The notes under the pieces were generated by a model. The model was given only the letters and a program-made list of their open reading frames with translations, was not told the DNA's origin and searched no databases. DNA of 6,292 nt, from assembly GCA_030626265.1 (NCBI GenBank), contig DAOUPF010000087.1, positions 1 to 6,292 of the forward strand. The letters run 5' to 3'. Every line of letters starts with the position of its first letter. Within the stretch, counting starts at the first letter, position 1. Both the position numbers and the translations under genes were made by a program. Origin of the DNA: Sulfurovum sp. (GTDB taxonomy: Bacteria > Campylobacterota > Campylobacteria > Campylobacterales > Sulfurovaceae). Below are positions 1 through 5,438 of the stretch, piece by piece.

Positions 1-579
1 AGTGGATTCTTTTTTGCAGTAGCTGCAGCGATTACTCCTGATTCAAAAGTTACGATAAAAGGTGTATCTCTAAATCCTACTCGTATAGGAGCATACAAAG
101 TATTGGAGAGAATGGGTGCTGGTATAGAGTATAAGCTCACAGAGGATATCTATGAGCCTATAGGTGATATAACAGTTAGCTATAGTGGAAGGCTAAACTC
201 CGTGAGAGTAGATAGCAACATAGCATGGCTCATAGATGAGCTACCTATACTCTCAATCGCAATGGCAACAGCAGATGGAACCAGTAGTGTTCATAATGCA
301 AAAGAGCTTAGAGTTAAAGAGAGTGATCGTATATCTTCTGTGATAGAGGGTTTGACTAGTGCAGGTATTCAGACTCACGAGAGAGAAGATGGATACGATG
401 TAGTAGGTGGAGTTCTAAAGAGAGCTACAGTCAATAGCTATGGTGACCACCGAATAGCTATGAGTTTTGCAATAGCAGGGATACTCTGTGGTATGGAAGT
501 AGAGGATGTACAGTGTATAGACACCTCATTTCCAAACTTTTATGATATTCTCAGAGAGATAAGTGAGGTAGAGTTATGA
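1..579 (+). CDS. aroA: 3-phosphoshikimate 1-carboxyvinyltransferase (EPSP synthase), C-terminal part
   Basis: This is the last 192 codons of EPSP synthase, which joins shikimate-3-phosphate and phosphoenolpyruvate in the cytosolic shikimate pathway. The frame is open from base 1, so the first Met (103) is internal and the true start lies upstream; the family is usually about 425-430 residues. Visible motifs, in order: an LNPTRIG stretch near 73-93; LIDELPI, whose Asp at 235-237 matches the conserved active-site Asp; RVKESDRI with the Lys-Glu pair at 316-321; GDHRIAMSF with Asp and Arg at 445-453; and TSFPNF near the C-terminus (523-540). The LIDELPI and TSFPNF versions resemble the Streptococcus pneumoniae and Agrobacterium CP4 (class II) enzymes more than E. 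coli AroA, as judged from memory. The stop codon overlaps the ispH start in an ATGA tetrad, so the two genes are probably translationally coupled. Confidence 0.96.
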   Translation, partial: SGFFFAVAAAITPDSKVTIKGVSLNPTRIGAYKVLERMGAGIEYKLTEDIYEPIGDITVSYSGRLNSVRVDSNIAWLIDELPILSIAMATADGTSSVHNAKELRVKESDRISSVIEGLTSAGIQTHEREDGYDVVGGVLKRATVNSYGDHRIAMSFAIAGILCGMEVEDVQCIDTSFPNFYDILREISEVEL

Positions 580-1412
580 AGATAAAGTTAGCATCATCAT
601 ATGGCTTTTGTTTTGGAGTGAAAAGAGCTATAAAGATAGCTGAGAAGAGTCATGGTAGTGTCACATATGGACCACTCATTCACAATGCAGATGAGATAAA
701 TCGCCTCAAAGAGGGATTCAATGTAGGACTTGCTATAGATATGGAAGAGGCTGAAAAGCATGACTCTATAGTGATACGAACACATGGAATACCTAAAGAA
801 GAGCTTGCCAAGCTGGAGAGAGATGGCAAAGAGATTACTGATGCTACTTGTCCATTTGTGACAACTCCACAGCAGATTGTTGAGAAGATGAGTGAAAAGG
901 GCTATAGTATAGTGATATTTGGAGATGCTAAGCACCCAGAGATAAAAGGTGTTATAAGTTATGCCAAAGATAGTAAAGATGCTTTTGTTGTACTTGATGC
1001 GGATGAACTTGAGCTACTACCACTAAAGTCAAGAGTTGCAATAGTAGCTCAAACTACACGTAAACCAACAGATTTCATGAAAATTGTTGATAGGCTAATA
1101 CTAAAAACCAAAGAGACTCGTGTATTTAACACTATATGTAATGCAACTTTTGAAAACCAAGATGCAGCAGCCTCTCTAGCAGAAAAAGCAGATGTTATGA
1201 TAGTCATCGGTGGAAAAAATTCATCAAATACAAAACAGCTTCACTCAATTTGTAAAAATTATTGTGATGATAGTTATTTAATTGAAAACGAGAAAGAGTT
1301 GGATAGTTCATGGTTCAAAGACAAGGATTTATGTGGTATCAGTGCAGGTGCCTCTACCCCTGATTGGGTTGTCCAAAATGTGATTAATACGATTGAAAAA
1401 TCAGATGATTAA
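576..1412 (+). CDS. ispH: 4-hydroxy-3-methylbut-2-enyl diphosphate reductase (IspH/LytB)
   Basis: IspH is the cytosolic [4Fe-4S] enzyme of the last MEP-pathway step, reducing HMBPP to IPP and DMAPP. At 278 residues it is slightly shorter than the usual 310 or so, which is normal for compact forms. The three cluster cysteines are C12 (in GFCFGV), C92 (in DATCPFV) and C188 (in NTICNAT). The substrate-binding residues known from E. coli IspH are also present: H36 (LIHN), H70 (RTHG), H120 and catalytic E122 (HPEIKG), T159/T160 (QTT), S216-S217-N218 (KNSSN) and S260 (AGAS). The start at 576 is supported by GAGGT at 565-569, 6 bases upstream, and by the conserved N-terminus reaching C12. It overlaps aroA by 4 bases, and no terminator follows before rpsA. 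Nothing looks truncated and no key residue is missing. Confidence 0.97.
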   Translation: MKIKLASSYGFCFGVKRAIKIAEKSHGSVTYGPLIHNADEINRLKEGFNVGLAIDMEEAEKHDSIVIRTHGIPKEELAKLERDGKEITDATCPFVTTPQQIVEKMSEKGYSIVIFGDAKHPEIKGVISYAKDSKDAFVVLDADELELLPLKSRVAIVAQTTRKPTDFMKIVDRLILKTKETRVFNTICNATFENQDAAASLAEKADVMIVIGGKNSSNTKQLHSICKNYCDDSYLIENEKELDSSWFKDKDLCGISAGASTPDWVVQNVINTIEKSDD

Positions 1413-1433
1413 GCAGGTTTAAATAAAAAATAG

Positions 1434-1439
1434 TATAAT
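1434..1439 (+). promoter_or_regulatory. Probable -10 box of an rpsA promoter
   Basis: A consensus TATAAT lies in the 60-bp ispH-rpsA gap, preceded by a TAG trinucleotide and an A/T-rich run. No -35 hexamer is visible at 16-18 bases; the nearest TTGAAA (1393-1398) is 35 bases away. This fits the known epsilonproteobacterial sigma70 pattern, in which A/T-rich sequence replaces a -35 motif. Transcription would start near 1446, giving a leader of about 27 nt. Transcription from the ispH side could also continue through, since no terminator is seen in the gap. Confidence 0.6.
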
Positions 1440-1472
1440 TACGCCAAATTAGGCAAACAGAAGGATTGGTAA

Positions 1473-3122
1473 ATGAAGTTCGAAGATATCGAAGTAGAAG
1501 ATGTAGATTTTGAGGCGATGCTTGAGGAGTCGTTCAAAAAAACAGAATCAAGAAGTGACTTGGTAGAAGGTACAGTAGTCAAGATTGACGAAGCAGAAGC
1601 TCAAGCAGTAGTTGATATTGGTGGCGGTAGAGACGCAGTTCTTCCTCTAGATGAGATTAGAGGTGAAGATGGCGAAGTAGCTTTCAAAGTGGGAGACTTG
1701 ATTCAAGTTGTAACATTGGGTAGAGGTAGAATATCTTACCAAGCAGCAAAAAAGAGAGTAGCACTCAATGAGTTTATTGAAGCATATGATGACACTCAAG
1801 AGTATATAGTTGATGGTGTAGTTACTAAGAAAAACAAAGGTGGCTATGTTGTAGAGGTAGATGGACTAGAGTTCTTCATGCCACGCACATTATCATACTT
1901 AAGCTCAAAGATAGAGGCAGTTGGCAAAAAAGTCAAAGCACTTATCGTCAAAGTTGACAAGACAAAAGGCTCAGTTGTAATCTCTAGAAAAGAGCTTATA
2001 GAGAGAGATAAGGCACAGACTCAAATTATAGTTGATAAACTTCTTGAGAGTAAAGACCCAGTTCTTGGTGTTGTTAAGAAAATTACAAGCTATGGTATGT
2101 TTGTTGATGTTGGTGGAATGGACGGACTTGTTCACTATTCACAGATATCTCACAAAGGTCCAGTAAACCCTTCTAAGTATTTTGAAGAGGGTGATGAGGT
2201 AAGTGTAATAGCTCTAGAGTATGATAAGAAGAAGAGACATCTTTCACTATCAATCAAAGATGCTAGTTCTGATCCATGGAAAGAGATTGATGATATTCTA
2301 GGTGTTGGTGATACTGTAGCAGTTATAGTTAGTAACATTGAGCCTTATGGTGTATTTGTAGATCTTGGTGAAGATTTAGAAGCATTCTTGCATGTATCAG
2401 AGATATCTTGGGACAAAAATGTTAAACATCCAAAAGATTATATGAGTGTTGATGAAGAGATAAATGTAGAGGTAATCGAGATAGACAAAGAGAAGCGTCG
2501 TCTAAGAGTAAGCCTAAAAACACTTCTTCCTAAGCCAATGGAATCATTCTCTAGCAAACATAGAGTGGGAGATGTACTAACAGGTGCTGTTACATCATTG
2601 ACTGACTTTGGTGCATTTGTAAAGCTTGATGGTGTAGAAGGTCTTCTTCACAATCAAGAGACTTCATGGGATAAGTCAGTAAATGCAAAAGATCTATTCA
2701 AGTCAGGTGATGAAGTAGAAGTTAAAATCATAAAGATAGATATTGATGCTGGTAAAATCTCTTTGAGTAAAAAAGCTCTAGAGGACTCTCCAGTAGATGA
2801 ATTCTCTAAGAATCACAAAAATGGTGATATCGTAACTGGTACTGTAAAAGACAAAAAAGACTTTGGTGTTTTTGTTGCACTTGATGCCAATATCGATGCT
2901 CTTATCAGAACTGAAGATCTATATCCACTCAAATTTGACGAGATAGAAAAAGGTCAAGAGATCAAAGCAGTTATAAGCTTTATAGATTCTCAGAGTGGTA
3001 GAATCAGAGTATCAGTTAAAAAACTAGAGAGACAAGAAGAGAGACAAGCACTTGAAACTCTAAATGAAAATCAAGACGATAGTATGACTCTTGGTGATCT
3101 AATCAAAGATAAATTTAAATAA
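1473..3122 (+). CDS. rpsA: 30S ribosomal protein S1, six S1 domains
   Basis: S1 is the ribosome-associated RNA-binding protein that helps the 30S subunit capture and unfold mRNA leaders. At 549 residues it has the normal length for a six-domain S1. Approximate domains: D1 30-97 (divergent, as usual for the ribosome-docking domain), D2 112-174 (with the characteristic NKGGYVVEVDG), D3 196-263, D4 279-349, D5 366-436 and D6 451-517. D3 to D6 carry the S1 pattern of G-x-V followed by a YG/FG-x-FV beta-hairpin and a G-x-E/D-x-V strand, for example SYGMFVDVGGMDGLVH in D3. The acidic N-terminal segment before D1 is typical. AAGGA at 1461-1465, 7 bases before ATG, fixes the start. serA follows after 8 bases, so the two genes probably share a transcript. 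Confidence 0.97.
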   Translation: MKFEDIEVEDVDFEAMLEESFKKTESRSDLVEGTVVKIDEAEAQAVVDIGGGRDAVLPLDEIRGEDGEVAFKVGDLIQVVTLGRGRISYQAAKKRVALNEFIEAYDDTQEYIVDGVVTKKNKGGYVVEVDGLEFFMPRTLSYLSSKIEAVGKKVKALIVKVDKTKGSVVISRKELIERDKAQTQIIVDKLLESKDPVLGVVKKITSYGMFVDVGGMDGLVHYSQISHKGPVNPSKYFEEGDEVSVIALEYDKKKRHLSLSIKDASSDPWKEIDDILGVGDTVAVIVSNIEPYGVFVDLGEDLEAFLHVSEISWDKNVKHPKDYMSVDEEINVEVIEIDKEKRRLRVSLKTLLPKPMESFSSKHRVGDVLTGAVTSLTDFGAFVKLDGVEGLLHNQETSWDKSVNAKDLFKSGDEVEVKIIKIDIDAGKISLSKKALEDSPVDEFSKNHKNGDIVTGTVKDKKDFGVFVALDANIDALIRTEDLYPLKFDEIEKGQEIKAVISFIDSQSGRIRVSVKKLERQEERQALETLNENQDDSMTLGDLIKDKFK

Positions 3123-3130
3123 GAAAAACC

Positions 3131-4714
3131 ATGACAATAGTAGTATGTGACCATATACACCAAAAGGGGCTAGATATTCTAGCCGCTTGCCCCGAGATAG
3201 AGATGATAAACGCTGCAGACGAGCCAAAAGATATACTCCTAGAAAAATTCATACCTCTTGCTGATGTCGCTATTACACGAAGCTCTACAGATGTAGATGC
3301 AAAATTTTTAGAAAGTACTAAAAATCTAAAAGCTATCGTGCGTGCTGGTGTGGGAGTAGACAATGTAGATATTCCTGCTTGTAGTAAGCTAGGTATAGTC
3401 GTAATGAATGTTCCTACTGCTAACACTATAGCTGCAGTTGAGCTTACTATGGCTCATATGATAAGCTGTGTCAGAAAATTTCCATATGCACATAACAATC
3501 TAAAGATTGACCGAGTATGGAGGCGCCAAGACTGGTATGGTACGGAGCTTAAAGACAAAAAGCTAGGTATCATAGGTTTTGGAAATATCGGTTCACGTGT
3601 AGGCAAGAGAGCTAAAGCTTTCGAGATGGATATAGTTACTTATGACCCTTATATCAGCCCTTCAAAAGCAACAGATTTAGATATAGCCTATACCAATGAT
3701 TTCTCTGATATTTTAGCGTGTGATATCATAACGATACATACTCCAAAGACTGAAGAGACAAAGAACATGATTAGCACAGAAGAGATTAGCAAGATGAAAG
3801 ATGGTGTTATTCTCATCAACTGTGCTAGAGGTGGACTCATCAATGAAAAAGCACTTGTAGAGAGCTTATCTTCTGGCAAGATTGCAATGGCAGGTATAGA
3901 TGTATTTGATAAAGAGCCTGCAATTGATCATCCTTTGTTGGATCTTGATAATGTAACTGTAACTCCACACCTAGGTGCAAATACTAGAGAGTCTCAGCAA
4001 AACATAGCTATACAAGCAGCAGAGAATGCTATTGCTTCTGCTAAAGGCATCACATATCCAAATGCCTTAAATCTGCCTATAAAAGATAGTGACTTGCCTG
4101 ATTTTCTAAGACCATATCTTGAACTTACTCAAAAGATAGGACATATGAGTGCTCAGCTTACAAAAAGTGGTGTAAAATCTATGAAGATCACTACTAATGG
4201 TAAGATATCTGAGCATATTGACTCTCTTGTTACTTTTGCAACTGTAGGAGTGCTAAGTGAGTCATTGGGTGACCAGATAAACTATGTCAATGCAGAACAT
4301 GTAGCAAATGAGAGAGACATGGGAATAGACAAAGAGACCTCTGTAGAGAGTTCAGGGTTCAAAAATCTAGTTACAATTAGACTTACTACACAAAATGGAA
4401 ATGTACTTCGTATTAGCGGAACAGTACTAGGTGATGCAGCTCAGAGAGTTATTGATATAGATGGCTATACATTAGACCTTGAGCCAAAAGGGCGATTGAT
4501 ACTGTTCAAAAACAACGATGAACCAGGTGTTATAGCAGATGTAGGTCGTATAATGGCTGACCATGATATCAATATATCAGATTTTCGTTTAGGTCGCGAT
4601 AACAAAGGGCAAGCCCTTGCTGTAGTCCGTGTAGATAGTGATATTACAAAAGAGCTTATGAGTGAACTAGAGCAGCTAAATGCCTGTATAAGTGTTCGTT
4701 CGGCGATTATATAA
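3131..4714 (+). CDS. serA: D-3-phosphoglycerate dehydrogenase, long form with ASB and ACT domains
   Basis: SerA oxidises 3-phosphoglycerate to 3-phosphohydroxypyruvate with NAD+, the first committed step of serine synthesis. The 527 residues match the long type (about 525-530). The substrate and nucleotide domains cover about 1-315, an ASB-type intervening domain about 320-445, and a C-terminal ACT domain about 454-527. The Rossmann loop is GFGNIG at 149-154, with D172 (YDP) placed to bind the NAD ribose. The catalytic trio is R233 (CARGG), E262 (KEP) and H280 (PHLGA). In the ACT domain D463 and N481 fall where I recall serine contacts in the M. tuberculosis enzyme, so serine feedback is possible; N461 replaces the Tyr there. 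The Shine-Dalgarno is weak (AAGAA at 3121-3125), and the 8-base gap from rpsA suggests translational coupling. A terminator follows directly. Confidence 0.97.
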   Translation: MTIVVCDHIHQKGLDILAACPEIEMINAADEPKDILLEKFIPLADVAITRSSTDVDAKFLESTKNLKAIVRAGVGVDNVDIPACSKLGIVVMNVPTANTIAAVELTMAHMISCVRKFPYAHNNLKIDRVWRRQDWYGTELKDKKLGIIGFGNIGSRVGKRAKAFEMDIVTYDPYISPSKATDLDIAYTNDFSDILACDIITIHTPKTEETKNMISTEEISKMKDGVILINCARGGLINEKALVESLSSGKIAMAGIDVFDKEPAIDHPLLDLDNVTVTPHLGANTRESQQNIAIQAAENAIASAKGITYPNALNLPIKDSDLPDFLRPYLELTQKIGHMSAQLTKSGVKSMKITTNGKISEHIDSLVTFATVGVLSESLGDQINYVNAEHVANERDMGIDKETSVESSGFKNLVTIRLTTQNGNVLRISGTVLGDAAQRVIDIDGYTLDLEPKGRLILFKNNDEPGVIADVGRIMADHDINISDFRLGRDNKGQALAVVRVDSDITKELMSELEQLNACISVRSAII

Positions 4715-4721
4715 CAACCCC

Positions 4722-4757
4722 TATCAGATGAGTCTCCTCATCTGATATTTCTTTTTT
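4722..4757 (+). terminator. Rho-independent terminator after serA
   Basis: A perfect 11-bp stem (4722-4732 with 4737-4747) closes a 4-base TCTC loop and is followed by a T-rich tail (4746-4757, one C). It starts 8 bases after the serA stop codon and ends the housekeeping block. On the minus strand the stem is followed by GGGG rather than a T run, so it looks one-directional. The tail overlaps the -35 region of the next candidate promoter. Confidence 0.9.
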
Positions 4758-4784
4758 ATCAAAAACTTATTTATATGATATAAT
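4756..4784 (+). promoter_or_regulatory. Candidate promoter upstream of the palindrome and cupin gene
   Basis: TTATCA (4756-4761, 4 of 6 to TTGACA), a 17-base spacer, then consensus TATAAT (4779-4784). The predicted start is near 4791. A transcript from here would carry the whole 164-nt palindrome as a leader of about 190 nt before the cupin start codon. Sequence match only. Confidence 0.5.
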
Positions 4785-4798
4785 TCTACATAAATTAA

Positions 4799-4962
4799 AC
4801 CCGAAATATGCAATATAGATTACAAAACTAGCACAAGTCATTGCATCTAGGGCATTCACAAGAAATCATCGCTTAACCTTTGGGTTAAACTCAAATTTCT
4901 TGCAAATACCCTAAATACAAGCACTAAGCAATATTTTTATAATTCTATCGCATAATTCGGGT
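4799..4962. repeat. 164-bp gapless imperfect palindrome, MITE-like or structured-RNA element
   Basis: The left arm (4799-4866) aligns without gaps to the reverse complement of the right arm (4895-4962) with 45 of 68 identities by hand count. The 28 bases between them include a smaller hairpin, TTAACC (4873-4878) with GGTTAA (4883-4888) and loop TTTG. Both inverted repeats share the same centre, 4880.5, so the unit is one 82-base-arm palindrome with about 52 of 82 exact pairs. The best-paired parts are the ends (ACCCGAA with TTCGGGT), a CTAGGG-type block with CAAGAAAT inward of it, and the apical stem. A poorly paired bubble lies at about 4828-4840 opposite 4921-4933. No open reading frame of useful length is inside, and no convincing target-site duplication flanks it. 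It fills most of the gene-free stretch 4715-4979. Its class is unknown: MITE-like repeat, mRNA leader or non-coding RNA are all possible. Confidence 0.85.
4938..4943 (+). promoter_or_regulatory. Second TATAAT box, inside the right arm of the palindrome
   Basis: A consensus TATAAT preceded by a T run and facing the cupin gene. Transcription from it would start near 4950, giving a leader of about 30 nt that avoids most of the hairpin. No -35 match is seen at the usual distance (4915-4920 reads ATACAA). In a Campylobacterota genome a lone -10 with T-rich upstream sequence can be enough, but such boxes also arise often by chance in AT-rich DNA. Confidence 0.35.
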
Positions 4963-4979
4963 AAAAACTAGGATTAAAA

Positions 4980-5330
4980 ATGTATTGTAAAAATAGTAGT
5001 GAATATACTCAAAATGAAATACCAAAAACGCAAAAAGCCACTATGGCAGTTCTCTCGCCAGATGAGGAAAAAGACTTTCTAGTCAGAAAAGTTTCTCTAG
5101 AGGCTGGTGGTAGTATGCCCAATCATACAAATGAGATACAGCATCAACAGTTTGTACTAAGTGGAGAGGCGAAAGTCTCCATAGGTGATGATATGTATCA
5201 TGCAAAAGCAGGAGATTTTCTCTATATTCCAGCAGGTATCACACACTATTATGATGCATGTTATGGAGAAGGATATGAATTTTTATGCATGATTACTACA
5301 AAAGAAGATAGTATAAAATTAGTAGATTAA
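4980..5330 (+). CDS. Small single-domain cupin protein, substrate unknown
   Basis: A 116-residue protein that is essentially one cupin beta-barrel and probably cytosolic: no signal peptide or membrane segment is visible. Cupin motif 1 spans about 43-62, starting at GGSMPNH and ending at the conserved VLSG turn; motif 2 spans about 78-90 and reads GDFLYIPAGITHY, matching G-x5-P-x-G-x2-H. Likely metal-site residues are H49, H55 and H89; the classical HxH of motif 1 is H49-T-N51 here, with E52 and Q54 next to it. Stand-alone cupins range from isomerases and dioxygenases to ligand sensors, and nothing here identifies a substrate. AGGA at 4970-4973, 6 bases before ATG, supports the start. The gene lies just downstream of the palindrome and is probably a separate transcription unit. 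No terminator is obvious after it, so read-through into the next gene is possible. Confidence 0.85.
   Translation: MYCKNSSEYTQNEIPKTQKATMAVLSPDEEKDFLVRKVSLEAGGSMPNHTNEIQHQQFVLSGEAKVSIGDDMYHAKAGDFLYIPAGITHYYDACYGEGYEFLCMITTKEDSIKLVD
4984..5012 (-). promoter_or_regulatory. Possible minus-strand promoter reading into the palindrome
   Basis: Read on the minus strand: TTGAGT (5012-5007, 4 of 6), a 17-base spacer, then TACAAT (4989-4984, 5 of 6). Transcription would start near 4977, just outside the palindrome, and proceed through it. The site lies in the first codons of the cupin gene, so the match may be coincidental. It is listed because the palindrome's mismatch pattern also favours a minus-strand RNA. 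Confidence 0.25.
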
Positions 5331-5372
5331 CATATAAAACTAATAAATAAAATACTGATTCTTCAATATTTC

Positions 5373-5400
5373 TTATACATTCAGATTATTTAGATATAAT
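5373..5400 (+). promoter_or_regulatory. Candidate promoter of the TolC-family gene
   Basis: Consensus TATAAT at 5395-5400, with a weak -35 TTATAC at 5373-5378 (16-base spacer). The predicted start near 5407 gives a leader of about 32 nt. A 6-bp dyad, GATTAT (5384-5389) with ATAATC (5396-5401), overlaps the -10 box and could be an operator, though this is only a sequence observation. Confidence 0.5.
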
Positions 5401-5438
5401 CCTCTACTATATTTTGATAGAAATCTTAGGGGATTATA
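5395..5438 (+). repeat. Inverted repeat pairing the -10 box with the Shine-Dalgarno
   Basis: Bases 5395-5406 pair with 5427-5438: 12 pairs including one G-T (5403 with 5430), around a 20-base loop. The left arm contains the TATAAT box; the right arm contains all of the AGGGGA Shine-Dalgarno (5428-5433) and ends directly before the ATG at 5439. RNA started at this promoter (about 5407) would lack the left arm, whereas RNA reading through from the cupin gene would carry both arms and could hide the ribosome binding site. Confidence 0.6.

Noticed and set aside
597..935. Minus-strand 112-codon open frame inside ispH.
   Set aside because: It lies wholly antisense to a gene with all catalytic residues intact, has a low-complexity Cys/Ser/Leu-rich translation, and resembles no family I know.
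1440..1472. Structured autoregulatory leader before rpsA like that of E. coli.
   Set aside because: The predicted leader is about 27 nt, with only a 3-bp GCC/GGC pairing possible; it is too short for the multi-hairpin leader known in E. coli.
3115..3426. Minus-strand open frame over the serA start (also 2150-2338 in rpsA and 3688-3879 in serA).
   Set aside because: These are antisense shadows of well-supported genes, with no recognisable protein features and no upstream signals seen.
4722..4757. The serA terminator as a bidirectional terminator for a minus-strand RNA from the palindrome.
   Set aside because: On the minus strand the stem is followed by GGGG and a mixed sequence, not a T run.
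4871..4890. GCTTAAC and GTTAAAC match the RYYYAAC and GTTRRRY boxes of integron attC sites.
   Set aside because: In attC sites these boxes lie at the outer ends with the other paired boxes between them. Here they are 6 bases apart at the apex of a larger palindrome, and there is no integrase or cassette array.
4791..4970. Search for target-site duplications flanking the palindrome.
   Set aside because: The flanks are TTAA on the left and AAAA on the right; A/T bases shared in such DNA are not evidence of a duplication.
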